Shown: positions 35,141-44,415, counted from the stretch's first letter. The stretch is 64,000 nucleotides of DNA from WLMZ01 sp037139095 (GCA_037139095.1 JBAXHD010000009.1:19138-83137), one strand, 5' to 3'. The notes: generated by a model not told the origin, from the letters alone. Program-made: numbers and translations.

Positions 35141-35824
35141 ATGTTCGGGCATGCTGGTGAAGTGCCCGTCTTTGACACCGAGCTGATCTGGCCGCCGCCC
35201 TGTCGGTGGCAGATGCCCGACCCGAGAACCGCCGACGCTGATGGCGTCGCTGCAATTGGAGCCGATCTCGAACCAGGCACATTGCTCGATGCGTATAGCC
35301 GCGGCATGTTTCCTATGCCGGCAGGCCGTCGTCAGATTTCGTGGTGGTCCCCAGATCCGCGCGGCATCATTCCGCTCGATGGTCTGAATGTGTCCACCTC
35401 GTTGCGCAAGAGCTGTCGGCGCTTTGAGGTTCGTTTCAATACGTGCTTTCGCGAGGTGATGACGCAGTGCGGTGATCCGCGTCGGCCCCACGGATGGATC
35501 AACCGCGAGTTCATCGATGCGTTCGAGTTGCTCCACACGATGGGCTGGGCGCACAGTGTCGAAGTCTTCGACGCCGAGAATCGGCTCGTGGGCGGCCTCT
35601 ATGGGGTGAAGATCAACCGATTCTTTGCCGGAGAGAGCATGTTTTCAACGGCTCGCGATGCCTCAAAGGTGGCATTGGTGGCGCTGTTGCGGGAGCTGAA
35701 TGCAGCCAACGTGACCCTGTTCGATGTGCAGTGGACAACGTCACATCTCATCTCGATGGGTGCAGTAGATGTGTCCCGCGAGCGCTACCTCGAGCTGCTC
35801 AACGAAGCGATACGACCAGCGTGA
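35141..35824 (+). CDS. aat: Leucyl/phenylalanyl-tRNA--protein transferase
   Basis: 227 residues. Adds Leu or Phe to N-terminal Lys/Arg of proteins to mark them for ClpAP (N-degron pathway). Family landmarks: GADLEPGTLLDAYSRGMFPM, ISWWSPDPRGIIP, GWINREFIDAFELLHTMGWAHSVEV, LVGGLYGVKINRFFAGESMF and DVQWTTSHLISMGA. Nine bases after the dehydrogenase gene, so probably co-transcribed. Confidence 0.94.
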   Translation: MFGHAGEVPVFDTELIWPPPCRWQMPDPRTADADGVAAIGADLEPGTLLDAYSRGMFPMPAGRRQISWWSPDPRGIIPLDGLNVSTSLRKSCRRFEVRFNTCFREVMTQCGDPRRPHGWINREFIDAFELLHTMGWAHSVEVFDAENRLVGGLYGVKINRFFAGESMFSTARDASKVALVALLRELNAANVTLFDVQWTTSHLISMGAVDVSRERYLELLNEAIRPA

Positions 35825-35851
35825 GGGCTATTTTCGCAACGAAGGGGGGAT

Positions 35852-35897
35852 GGTTACCGGTGCCGGAGCGTTCCGCCACTTCCGACACCGGTAAACC
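35852..35897. terminator. Stem-loop after aat
   Basis: GGTTACCGGTG (35852-35862) pairs with CACCGGTAAACC (35886-35897) with one bulged A, 27 bases after the aat stop. The loop is 23 bases. No U-tract follows, so it may be a terminator or a 5' leader structure for the next gene. Confidence 0.4.
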
Positions 35898-36012
35898 ATT
35901 TGAGAAGGAGCTAGGCCCTACTTCTCGATCGACGTACATGCCGTGTGTGCGTCGGTACTGCCATAGATATCGGCAGCCATTTCAGGAACTTGAGCGATTC
36001 TTTAGGAAATTC

Positions 36013-37146
36013 TTGAAATTCTTTTTCGGGCCGCTTGTAATGCTCGGTTTGGGTGCGGGCGTGGCCGGTTGCGCATCCGAGGCATCCCCTTCGTCGTCGA
36101 GCGCGCTGACCCAAGCCGATTGGCCTCGCGAACTCAGGTTGATTGCCGGGGCGCATCATGCCCCCGCCAACGACCTGTTCGAGGTGTTCATGTGCGACGT
36201 GCCGCTGACCACCAGCGATCCGATCTACGGGAGGCTCACGCAACGGCTGAAGTTGACTCCTGATGATCTTGTGAAGCGGCTCAACGACAACGTCACGCCC
36301 TATTTCGTTGCTTTGTCGCACAACCTGTATCACCCCCGATTTGTTGCTGGTCGCACGCTGTCGATGTCTGCAACCGAGACCCATGACAGTTGTGTCGAGC
36401 GGGCCATCGACAGCAGCGCGCCCGCTACCGCGGCGGTGATGGTGGTGGCTACTGCTGAGCACCTGCCCGATCAGGCCGGCGGTTGGGGTCGTCAGGGCGC
36501 ACCGTGCAATGTCGATTTTTGCGCGGCGAGCCAGACCCGGCGTGCGCTGTACGTGGGGGCCTCCGACTTTCATTCTTCGTGGGGGGCAGTGCCGGCCGTT
36601 GATCTCACCGAGCATGAGATCGGCCACACGCTTGGGCTCCCGCATAGCGGCGATCCGCACAGTGCCGATGAGCACGCCAGCGGTATCGACCTGATGAGTA
36701 ACAGCGCGTCGCCGCGCGATGTGAACCCCCAGCTTCGCAACGGGCCCGACACGCTTGCAATCAATCGGCTCGCGCTCGGCTGGCTCACCGCCGACGACGT
36801 TGTTGTCACCGCGCCAGCAGGCGGCGCCTTCACCCTGTGGCCGTCAACCGGCGATAACGGCGTGCGATTGCTGGCGATTGGTCTCACCGACAATTCGTTT
36901 CTCAGCATCGAATACTTAACGGCCGATGGCTTCAACGATTTTCTTCCGGCGTCAGGCGTGGCGGTGCATCTCATCGAAGGGTCGGATCGGGTGAGCGAAC
37001 GCACGCAGACCACCCTCGGTAGCGTGGCTCCGCACCTAAAGTTGCTGTCCAAAGCGGGCTCGTCGCTCGATCTTCACGGGTGGACAATCACCGTTGGCGC
37101 GCTCGGTTCCACCGTGCAGGTAGAAGTTCGGCCCACTCACAGGTAA
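36013..37146 (+). CDS. Metzincin-type zinc protease lipoprotein
   Basis: 377 residues if started at the TTG at 36013, which has AGGA five bases upstream and gives a classic lipoprotein signal peptide (MKFFFGPLVMLGLGAGVAGC, lipid-modified C20). An ATG at 35938 would add 25 residues. The zinc site HEIGHTLGLPH (H201, H205, H211, catalytic E202) and Met-turn DLMS (M228) define a metzincin. Cysteines at 61, 127, 165 and 170 could form disulfides. The C-terminal ~130 residues are beta-rich. Acts at the cell surface; substrate unknown. Confidence 0.8.
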   Translation: MKFFFGPLVMLGLGAGVAGCASEASPSSSSALTQADWPRELRLIAGAHHAPANDLFEVFMCDVPLTTSDPIYGRLTQRLKLTPDDLVKRLNDNVTPYFVALSHNLYHPRFVAGRTLSMSATETHDSCVERAIDSSAPATAAVMVVATAEHLPDQAGGWGRQGAPCNVDFCAASQTRRALYVGASDFHSSWGAVPAVDLTEHEIGHTLGLPHSGDPHSADEHASGIDLMSNSASPRDVNPQLRNGPDTLAINRLALGWLTADDVVVTAPAGGAFTLWPSTGDNGVRLLAIGLTDNSFLSIEYLTADGFNDFLPASGVAVHLIEGSDRVSERTQTTLGSVAPHLKLLSKAGSSLDLHGWTITVGALGSTVQVEVRPTHR

Positions 37147-37156
37147 CACTTGCTGC

Positions 37157-39127
37157 ATGAACGAGAGCAATGACGCCAACGCGCCACGCGACGAACCATG
37201 GTTGATGCGCACCTATTCGGGTCACTCCACTGCGCGAGCCTCGAACGAGTTGTATCGCACCAACCTTTCAAAGGGCCAGACCGGCCTGTCGATTGCCTTC
37301 GATTTGCCCACGCAAACGGGCTATGACCCCGACGACGTGTTGGCCCGCGGCGAAGTGGGCAAAGTAGGTGTGCCCGTGTCGCATCTCGGCCACATGCGCA
37401 CGCTGCTCGATTCGATTCCGCCCGACAAGATGAACACGTCGATGACCATCAACGCTCCAGCAGCGTGGATGCTTGCGCTCTACGTGGCCAACGCCGACGA
37501 GCAAGGCATTGCACCTGTGGCGCTGCGCGGCACCACCCAAAACGACATCGTGAAGGAATACCTCAGCCGAGGCACGTTCATCTTCGCCCCCGAAGCCTCG
37601 CGTCGGCTCATCGTCGACATGGTGGCGTGGTGCGCGCAGAACGCGCCGAAGTGGAACCCAATGAACGTGTGCTCGTATCACCTGCAAGAGGCTGGTGCCA
37701 CGCCGGTACAAGAGATCGCGTACTCGTTAGCCACGGCCATTGGTGTGCTCGATGCCGTTCGCGAGAGCGGCCAAGTTGAGCCCGAGCAGTTCGCCCAAGT
37801 CTTCGGATCTATCTCGTTCTTCGTGAACGCTGGCATCCGCTTCATCGAAGAAACCTGCAAGCTCCGCGCATTCACCGAACTGTGGGATCGCATCGGTCTC
37901 GAGCGCTACGGGGTCACCGATGCCAAGGCGCGGCGGTTCCGCTACGGCGTTCAGGTGAACTCGTTGGGGCTCACCGAGGCTCAGCCCGAGAACAACGTGC
38001 AGCGAATTGTGCTTGAGATGCTCGCTGTCACGTTGTCGAAGAACGCCCGGGCGCGCAGCGTGCAGCTTCCTGCATGGAACGAAGCGCTTGGTCTGCCTCG
38101 GCCATGGGATCAGCAGTGGTCGTTGCGAATGCAACAAGTTCTCGCGTTCGAGACCGACCTGCTCGAGTACGAAGACATTTTCGATGGCTCGGTAGTCATC
38201 GAGGCCAAGACCACCGCGTTGCGTGATGCTGCGTGGGCCGAGTTGCAAGATGTGCTGTCACTCGGTGGCGCATTCGAATCGGTCGACGAACTCAAGGGTC
38301 GCTTGGTGCGCTCGATGGCAGAGCGCACCCGTCGCATCGAGTCGGGCGCTCAGACCGTGGTGGGCGTGAACAGCTATGTGGAGACCGCCGACAGCCCATT
38401 GGGTGGCGAAGGCAACATCATGGTGGTCGACCAAGGCGTTGAGCAAGAGGCCATCGATGACATTCGCGTGTGGCGCGCGAACCGCGATAACGCTGCGGTC
38501 GAGACAGCGCTTGCAGCGTTGCGCGCCGCGGCCGAGGGCGACGAAAACATCATGTTCGCCTCGATCGAACTGGCCCGAGTTGGTGGCACCACCGGCGAGT
38601 GGGCCAACGCGCTGCGTTCGGTGTTTGGCGAATACCGTGCCCCAACCGGAGTAGCTGCCGCCGTCGGCAGGCGCACCCACGAATTGGCATCGGTTGCCGA
38701 GTTCGTTCGCTCGATTCCTGGTGGACCTCCAAAGTTCTTGGTTGCTAAGCCCGGTCTCGATGGGCACTCCAATGGCGCTGAGCAGATTGCTGTTGCCGCC
38801 CGTGATGCGGGTATGGAAGTTGTGTACAGCGGCATTCGGCTGACCCCCGAGCAGATCGCAGCCTCTGCGCGCGACGAAGACCCCGACGTGATCGGCCTCT
38901 CGATTCTCAGCGGTTCGCATTTGGCGTTGGTGCCCGACGTGATGGCGTGCCTTGCGGCGCTCGGTGTCGACTCGCCCGTCGTGGTGGGCGGCATTATCCC
39001 CGAGGCAGACCAGCGGCGACTCGCAGCCATCGGTGTTGCCCGTTGCTACACGCCGAAGGACTACGAACTCAGCCGCATCATGCGCGATATCGCCGAGCTT
39101 GCTGCAAGCCATCGTTCAGGTGTCTGA
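37157..39127 (+). CDS. meaA: Ethylmalonyl-CoA mutase-like protein (MeaA)
   Basis: 656 residues with catalytic and B12-binding domains in one chain. It resembles MeaA/Ecm much more closely than methylmalonyl-CoA mutase: RTYSGHSTARASNELYR, GQTGLSIAFDLPTQTGYDPD, GTTQNDIVKEYLSRGTFIF, QPENNVQRIVLEMLAVTLSK. The cobalamin domain has DGHSNG with axial H537, SILSGSH and VVVGGIIP. Converts ethylmalonyl-CoA to methylsuccinyl-CoA in the ethylmalonyl-CoA pathway. The other specific pathway enzymes (Ccr, Mcd, Mch) are not in the window. ATG start at 37157, ten bases after the protease gene. Confidence 0.88.
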   Translation: MNESNDANAPRDEPWLMRTYSGHSTARASNELYRTNLSKGQTGLSIAFDLPTQTGYDPDDVLARGEVGKVGVPVSHLGHMRTLLDSIPPDKMNTSMTINAPAAWMLALYVANADEQGIAPVALRGTTQNDIVKEYLSRGTFIFAPEASRRLIVDMVAWCAQNAPKWNPMNVCSYHLQEAGATPVQEIAYSLATAIGVLDAVRESGQVEPEQFAQVFGSISFFVNAGIRFIEETCKLRAFTELWDRIGLERYGVTDAKARRFRYGVQVNSLGLTEAQPENNVQRIVLEMLAVTLSKNARARSVQLPAWNEALGLPRPWDQQWSLRMQQVLAFETDLLEYEDIFDGSVVIEAKTTALRDAAWAELQDVLSLGGAFESVDELKGRLVRSMAERTRRIESGAQTVVGVNSYVETADSPLGGEGNIMVVDQGVEQEAIDDIRVWRANRDNAAVETALAALRAAAEGDENIMFASIELARVGGTTGEWANALRSVFGEYRAPTGVAAAVGRRTHELASVAEFVRSIPGGPPKFLVAKPGLDGHSNGAEQIAVAARDAGMEVVYSGIRLTPEQIAASARDEDPDVIGLSILSGSHLALVPDVMACLAALGVDSPVVVGGIIPEADQRRLAAIGVARCYTPKDYELSRIMRDIAELAASHRSGV

Positions 39128-39614
39128 GCGATCGCGCCACGGCGGCGCCGACCGCATTCCACTGCCGCTTGATCAGGGAGCGCTCTGGCTGTGCGGCAAG
39201 CACTTCATCGGCCCCGATGCTGAGGCTGCGATGCAACAGGTTGATGCCACCACCGTGGTGTGCCTCAATCAGCGCGATGAACTCGAGAGCCGCTACCCCG
39301 ACTATGTCGCGTGGCTACAGAGTCAGACACCGCAGCGCGTGGTGTGGTTTCCTATCCCCGATCTGGGTGCGCCATCGATCGAGGCGGCTACGGCGCTGCT
39401 CGGCGATCTGCACCGCCGCATCGCACGGGGCGACACGTTGTTGGTTCATTGCGGTGCTGGCATCGGACGTGCCGGAACAATGGCAGCAGCGTTGTTGATG
39501 ACAATGGGCGTCGAGCATGAACAGGCGGTGGCTCATGTTGCGGCGCATCGTCCGATGGCTGGCCCCGAAGCTGGGGCGCAGCGCGAGTTGCTTGAGGCGC
39601 TAGCGCGTCACTGA
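39120..39614 (+). CDS. Dual-specificity/tyrosine-phosphatase-like protein
   Basis: 164 residues from a GTG at 39120 that overlaps the meaA stop by eight bases. The Cys-based phosphatase loop HCGAGIGRAG (C111, R117) fits CX5R, and the general-acid region may be FPIPDLGAPS, with D81. It is small and single-domain. Substrate may be phosphoprotein, phosphoinositide or nucleotide; not decidable. Coupling to meaA is positional only. Confidence 0.75.
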   Translation: MSERSRHGGADRIPLPLDQGALWLCGKHFIGPDAEAAMQQVDATTVVCLNQRDELESRYPDYVAWLQSQTPQRVVWFPIPDLGAPSIEAATALLGDLHRRIARGDTLLVHCGAGIGRAGTMAAALLMTMGVEHEQAVAHVAAHRPMAGPEAGAQRELLEALARH

Positions 39615-39616
39615 GG

Positions 39617-40030
39617 TCACGGAGTAGCAGCGGTGGTGGCAGTTGGTGCAACCGCTGCGGGCGTTGTCTTCGGTGTGGTGGGCGCGGTTGGTGTTGTGGT
39701 GGCAACGGTTGCGCCCGGCTGGGGAAGGTTCAGTACTTGTCCGGCTTCGATCTTGTCGGGGTCGGTGATGTTGTTGAATGCGGCCAGAGCGGCTGCGCTG
39801 ACCCCGAACTGTTTTGCGATCTCTGACAGCGCGTCACCCGATTGGATGACATAGGTCTTTGGGATGGTTGTGCTGGTTTCGGGCACCGTGCTGGTGCTCG
39901 TGGTGGTGAGGATTGGTGGCAACGTGTCGTTCGCCGAGCGACCAGTGTTTGCGCAGCCAGCAAACACTGCTGAGCAGGTGATGACTACGAAGAGTCCCGC
40001 AGCGCGCTCGTAATACCTCATTACGGTCAT
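39617..40030 (-). CDS. LysM-domain lipoprotein
   Basis: 137 residues from the ATG at 40030, or 134 from the ATG at 40021. Signal peptide with lipobox VFAGC, then a Ser/Thr linker, a single LysM domain (TYVIQSGDALSEIAKQFGVS, then GQVLNLP) and a Thr/Ala/Pro tail. LysM binds GlcNAc-containing glycans such as peptidoglycan, so the protein should bridge membrane and wall. Divergent from the hydrolase at 40052. Confidence 0.88.
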   Translation of the reverse strand: MTVMRYYERAAGLFVVITCSAVFAGCANTGRSANDTLPPILTTTSTSTVPETSTTIPKTYVIQSGDALSEIAKQFGVSAAALAAFNNITDPDKIEAGQVLNLPQPGATVATTTPTAPTTPKTTPAAVAPTATTAATP

Positions 40031-40051
40031 GCTACGCGTAGATTCAACGAG

Positions 40052-40987
40052 GTGCAGGCAAACTCTTCTTCTGACGGCCCCGTGGGCGACTACCCCGGCG
40101 CGCACGCACCCGATCGCGATTACTTCGTTGCCGCAGGCCAGTTGAAGATCGCCGTACACGAATGGGGCGACGAGCGCGCTGACCCGTTGTTCGTAGTTCA
40201 TGGAGGATTCGATTTTGCTCGCACCTACGACGTGTTTGCGCCGCTGCTCGCCGCCGCCGGTTGGCGTGTCATCAGCTGGGATCAACGTGGCCATGGCGAT
40301 AGCGATCACACCGAGCTCTATTCGTGGGACGGCGACATGCGCGACGCGATGGCAGTGATGGATCACATCACCACCAAAGCGGCGCCGGTGCTGGGCCATT
40401 CGAAGGGCGGCGCACTGATGATTCAACTCGCCGATGCGCAGCCGTTTCGTTTCAGCCACCTCGTGAACATTGATGGCATTCCTTACAAGCGCCGCATCCC
40501 CGACGTGTCCGATCACGAACGCACGCGCATGATGACCGGCGATGTGCAGCGTTGGCTCGACGACCGTCGCACCGTGAGCACCGCTACACGCAAGCCAGGA
40601 ACACTCGAAGATCTTGCCCGTCGCCGCGGCCGAATGAACCCACGCTTGTCGCATGAGTGGTTGTGCCACCTTGTGTCGGTTGGAGCGCGTCACGACGCCG
40701 ATGGCTGGCGCTGGAAGATCGACCCAGCCATGCGATTCGGCGGGTTTGGCCCATGGCGTCCCGAGTGGACGATCTCGCGGTTGCCGGGTTTGCCGATGCC
40801 GTTCTTTGGAATCTTGGGGAGCGAACTCGAAGAGATGGGTTGGGGCACCTTGCCCCGTCATGTTGCCGCGTATCTGCCCGATGGTGGGCGTTGCGAGGTG
40901 CTCGAAAATGTTGGCCATTTCGTCCATATCGAGCAGCCCGAGCTGGTGTCTCGGATGGTTCTCGATTTCCTTGGTGGTGCCGCATGA
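40052..40987 (+). CDS. Alpha/beta-fold hydrolase
   Basis: 311 residues, GTG start. Motifs: LFVVHGGFDFARTYD (oxyanion), SWDQRGHGDSD, nucleophile elbow GHSKGG with S117, and late LENVGHFVHIEQP carrying the catalytic histidine. The cap region (about 150-230) is basic and has no recognised specificity. It overlaps the next gene by four bases (ATGA), so two alpha/beta-hydrolase-fold proteins are made together. Confidence 0.86.
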   Translation: MQANSSSDGPVGDYPGAHAPDRDYFVAAGQLKIAVHEWGDERADPLFVVHGGFDFARTYDVFAPLLAAAGWRVISWDQRGHGDSDHTELYSWDGDMRDAMAVMDHITTKAAPVLGHSKGGALMIQLADAQPFRFSHLVNIDGIPYKRRIPDVSDHERTRMMTGDVQRWLDDRRTVSTATRKPGTLEDLARRRGRMNPRLSHEWLCHLVSVGARHDADGWRWKIDPAMRFGGFGPWRPEWTISRLPGLPMPFFGILGSELEEMGWGTLPRHVAAYLPDGGRCEVLENVGHFVHIEQPELVSRMVLDFLGGAA

Positions 40988-41637
40988 CCCGCATCTCGAT
41001 GTTGCGCCACGGCAAGGTCTCGTTGGCTCTGCACCACCTGCGCGAAGGCGAAGGTCGCTCGCTGCTGTTGTTGCACAGCCTTGGTGATCACGCTCCAAGC
41101 GCAGAGCCAGCGTGGTGCAGCGATTGGGTCGGTCCCATTGCCGCGCTCGATTTCACGGGACACGGCCAATCCACAGTGCCCCGCGGCGGCGGATATAGCG
41201 CCGAGATGTTGTTGGCCGACGCCGATGCGGCGCTCGCTGCACTTGGACAGGTCACCGTGGTGGGACGCGGACTCGGTGCATACATCGCGCTGCAACTTGC
41301 TGGCGCTCGCGCCGCATCGGTTCGCGGTGCAGTGCTCGCCGACGGCCCTGGTTTGGCTGGCGGAGCGGTGCAGCCCACGTCGTCGAGCTTTCTGGCGCTC
41401 GAGCCGCGCGCTACGCCTCCAGATCCGTATGTGCTGTTTGAGATGTCACGCGATCTGCGTCCGCCCGACTACGCGACATTGTTCGTGCGCATGGCTGTCG
41501 AGGGTTCAGGTATCGACGAGCCGATCACGGTGGCGGCCGTGGTGCGACCACCGTGGCTTGCCGCTGTGGCCGACGAAATTGGCGTGGCGCAGGCCAGCGT
41601 TCGCGAAGCCTTGGCTCTGTATCAGCAGGTGCCGTAG
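40984..41637 (+). CDS. Alpha/beta-hydrolase-fold protein lacking the nucleophile
   Basis: 217 residues. The fold is clear (LLLLHSLGDHAPS, ALDFTGHGQST, then VVGRGLGAYIALQLAG), but the nucleophile elbow reads G-R-G-L-G, with G96 in place of the serine. The C-terminal half is short and a catalytic histidine is not obvious. It is probably non-catalytic, perhaps a partner of the intact hydrolase whose gene it overlaps. Confidence 0.72.
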   Translation: MTRISMLRHGKVSLALHHLREGEGRSLLLLHSLGDHAPSAEPAWCSDWVGPIAALDFTGHGQSTVPRGGGYSAEMLLADADAALAALGQVTVVGRGLGAYIALQLAGARAASVRGAVLADGPGLAGGAVQPTSSSFLALEPRATPPDPYVLFEMSRDLRPPDYATLFVRMAVEGSGIDEPITVAAVVRPPWLAAVADEIGVAQASVREALALYQQVP

Positions 41638-41659
41638 CACCGCACCCGCAAGGGATTGA

Positions 41660-42718
41660 TCAGATGTCGCGCCAGCTCACGTAATGGGCGAGTTGCGCCA
41701 ACTCGTCGCGTGCTTGCGCGTTCAGCGGGATGTTGTCGAGCGAAGCAAGCGCGAGATCGGTGAGGTGGCTGATGTGGGCCTCTAGCTGAGCAAGCGCGCC
41801 TGTGTCGATGATGACTTGCTGCACTGAAGCGATCTCTTCGCTGGTCAGTCCTGGCTCGCCAACGAGTTCAAGCACGGCAGTCTGAGCAGGTGTGGCCGAC
41901 GCGCATGCCAATGCCATCAGAGGAGTGGGCTTGCCTTCGCGGATGTCGTCGGCCACGGGCTTGCCCGTGATGAGGGTGTCGCCGTATACGCCGAGCACGT
42001 CGTCGCGCATCTGAAACGCGTCGCCCAAGGGAAGGCCAAACGCCGACAGGGGGGCCAGCAACTCGTGCGCCCGATCGGGTGCTGCGAGCAATGCCCCCAG
42101 ATGCAGCGGTCGCTCGATGGTGTACTTGCCGCTCTTGTATCGACAGATCTGTGCAGCTTTTTCCCATCGACGTTCGCGGTGAGCCGAGCCGACGATGTCG
42201 AGATACTGACCGATGTTCAACTCGATACGGAGTTCGTTCCAGATGTCCCAAGCCGGGCCGGAGGCACCGCGCATCAACTGATCGGCGTAGACGAACGTGA
42301 GGTCTCCCACCAGGATCGCGACACCTTCGCCGTATCGACGTGACTCGCCGGCCCATGCGCCAGCGTGGCGCTCTTCGTGCACGGTATGCACGGTGGGTTC
42401 ACCGCGGCGGGTGGCCGAGCCGTCCATGACGTCGTCGTGGAAGAGAGCGAATGCATGCAGAAGTTCGAGCGCAGCGCCGGCGTCGATGATCTGTTGGGCA
42501 TCGGGGTCGCCGCCAACGCCAACAAAACCCCAGTGGCAAAATGCTGGGCGCAGTCGCTTACCGCCGCCGAGCACGAGTCCGCGAATAGCAATGAACGGAT
42601 CGGCCAAGGTGGGGTCGAGCGCTGACCAGCGGGCGTCTTCGATGTCGATGATTGCCCGCAGGCGCGTATCGACGCGAGCAGCAATGTGAGTGAGCGACGC
42701 TGGAGCGACAGGAACCAC
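41660..42718 (-). CDS. Polyprenyl (trans-isoprenyl) diphosphate synthase
   Basis: 352 residues, GTG start. GGGKRLRPAF, the first aspartate-rich motif HDDVMDGSATRRG and the second FQMRDDVLGVYGD mark an all-trans prenyl chain-elongating enzyme. The residues before the first DDxxD (ELLHAFALF) suggest medium product length, such as geranylgeranyl diphosphate, though length prediction from this is weak. Follows xseB by 59 bases on the same strand. Confidence 0.92.
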   Translation of the reverse strand: MVPVAPASLTHIAARVDTRLRAIIDIEDARWSALDPTLADPFIAIRGLVLGGGKRLRPAFCHWGFVGVGGDPDAQQIIDAGAALELLHAFALFHDDVMDGSATRRGEPTVHTVHEERHAGAWAGESRRYGEGVAILVGDLTFVYADQLMRGASGPAWDIWNELRIELNIGQYLDIVGSAHRERRWEKAAQICRYKSGKYTIERPLHLGALLAAPDRAHELLAPLSAFGLPLGDAFQMRDDVLGVYGDTLITGKPVADDIREGKPTPLMALACASATPAQTAVLELVGEPGLTSEEIASVQQVIIDTGALAQLEAHISHLTDLALASLDNIPLNAQARDELAQLAHYVSWRDI

Positions 42719-42777
42719 GCGGTCAGGCTAGCGGCCGCTGTGGGGTGAGTTTCACGGAGCGCCGGGGCTGCGCCTGA

Positions 42778-43014
42778 TTAGGCGCCTAGCTCGGCCACGA
42801 CGTGCTCGATCTGCAGCTTGGCGTTGCCGATTCGCTCGCGGCACAGTCGGATGAGTTCGCTGGCGCGCTGCACTTGGCTGGCGAGGCGATCGACATCGAC
42901 ATTGTCTCGTTCGAGTTCGGACAAGATGGTTTCGAGCTCGCTGAGCGCTGCTGCGTAGCCGAGCGAGTCGATCGCTGCGTTGGTGCCGGCGTTGGTGCTG
43001 TTCGAGTCGGTCAT
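42778..43014 (-). CDS. xseB: Exodeoxyribonuclease VII small subunit
   Basis: 78 residues from the ATG at 43014, which overlaps the xseA stop by four bases. The short helical core YAAALSELETILSELERDNV then DVDRLASQVQRASELI is typical of XseB. Partners the large subunit to degrade single-stranded DNA to oligonucleotides. Confidence 0.93.
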   Translation of the reverse strand: MTDSNSTNAGTNAAIDSLGYAAALSELETILSELERDNVDVDRLASQVQRASELIRLCRERIGNAKLQIEHVVAELGA

Positions 43015-44378
43015 GGTGCGTCTCCTTGAGATTGTGGTGGCGTCGGCGCGGCCTGAATAGCGGCGATGGCGCTGCGGGCTTGGCCGTCGGCCAACGTGGT
43101 GACAATGGTGTCGCCAACGGCGAGGTCGGCGGTGCTGCGGATAACTCGGCCATCGGCTGTGCGGGTGAGGCTCCAGCCCCGCGCCAGCGTGTGCACTGGG
43201 TCGAGCAACCTGACACGTGCCTCGATCTGGATGAGGGTTTGCAGTTCTTGGGCGGCCAACTGCAACCCGCGTCGGCCAAGGCGCGTGCTGGCCATAGCAA
43301 GCTGGGTGCCCGCCTGGTCGAGTGAGCGGGTGCACGACTTGGTGACCCGATTGGCCCGGTCGGTAAGGCGCTGATCGCTGCGCTCTACGGCGGCCACGGT
43401 TCGTTGCTGGATGCGCCGAGCGGTCTCGAGAAGACCCGACGATGCCTGCTCGACCTGGCGCGCGGCAAGTGCGCACAGCGAGCTCCATGCATACTCGCTG
43501 TTTTGAGCAAAGGCTTGCACGCGCTCGATGAACCCGCCCGCGCATGCGGTGGGGGTTTTGAATGCCGTGTGTGCGACTTCGTCGGCAATGCTGCGATCGA
43601 TTTCGTGACCGATGCCGGTGAATACCGGCACCGATGATTGGGCGATGGCCATCGCGATTGACTCTGCATCGAATGCAGCGAGTTCTGATCGGGAGCCACC
43701 GCCGCGAATAACGACGATGGCATCGAGGTTGGTGCGCGCCGAGAATTGGTTGATCGCAGCGGTGACCATGCGCGCTGCTTGGTCGCCTTGCACGCGCACG
43801 TCGATGACGCTGAGCGCAAAGCCAAAACCGCTCTGCTCGAGTTCTTTGGTGAAGTCGTGCCACGCCGCACTGCCCTCGCTGGTGACAACGCCGATACGCA
43901 GCGGCACAAGCGGCAGCTGCCGTTGGCGGTTGGCGTCGTATGCGCCTGAAGCCACGAGTCGACGAATGATTTCGTCGCGCTCAATGGCCATCTCGCCGAG
44001 TGTGTAACGCGGATCGATGCCCGACATCTTGAGGCTGATTCGGCCTGTGGGGGCGTAGAGATCGAGTGTGCCGAAGAGCCGTACTTTCATGCCTTCGCCA
44101 AGCTGCAGGCGATGTGTTTGCAGCAGTGGCCGAAGGCGGGCCCTGTTGTTGGCGAACAGCGACACGTCGAGCACCGCTTTGGCGTTGTCTCGAGTTTCGA
44201 CGATGCGGAAGTACACGTGAGGGCCGCGTTCGCTGTAGCCCTGGATCTCGCCGCGAACCCAGACGCCATCGCCGAAACGATCTTTGAGCGTGGCGTTGAT
44301 GGTGTCGGAGAGTTCGCCAACCGAGAACGTGTATTCGGCATCGGCTGGGGACTCGAAGTCGAAGGCTGGCTGAGTCAC
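43011..44378 (-). CDS. xseA: Exodeoxyribonuclease VII large subunit
   Basis: 455 residues from the GTG at 44378; a TTG at 44426 would overlap the upstream gene and is unlikely. N-terminal OB fold (FSVGELSDTINATLKDRFGDG, then VWVRGEIQGY), then the catalytic core with RIGVVTSEGSAAWHDF and VIVIRGGGSRSELAAFD-type segments, GIGHEIDRSIAD and TPTACAG. Works with XseB in recombination and mismatch repair. Confidence 0.95.
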   Translation of the reverse strand: MTQPAFDFESPADAEYTFSVGELSDTINATLKDRFGDGVWVRGEIQGYSERGPHVYFRIVETRDNAKAVLDVSLFANNRARLRPLLQTHRLQLGEGMKVRLFGTLDLYAPTGRISLKMSGIDPRYTLGEMAIERDEIIRRLVASGAYDANRQRQLPLVPLRIGVVTSEGSAAWHDFTKELEQSGFGFALSVIDVRVQGDQAARMVTAAINQFSARTNLDAIVVIRGGGSRSELAAFDAESIAMAIAQSSVPVFTGIGHEIDRSIADEVAHTAFKTPTACAGGFIERVQAFAQNSEYAWSSLCALAARQVEQASSGLLETARRIQQRTVAAVERSDQRLTDRANRVTKSCTRSLDQAGTQLAMASTRLGRRGLQLAAQELQTLIQIEARVRLLDPVHTLARGWSLTRTADGRVIRSTADLAVGDTIVTTLADGQARSAIAAIQAAPTPPQSQGDAP

Positions 44379-44415
44379 CTGCCGATTCTGCCCGAACGAA
44401 GCGGCCACCGTTGGG

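Noticed and set aside
39617..41098. A 493-codon minus-strand frame covering the LysM lipoprotein and both hydrolase genes
   Set aside because: Only the last 137 codons have signal peptide, lipobox and LysM; the rest is the reverse of two clear hydrolases.
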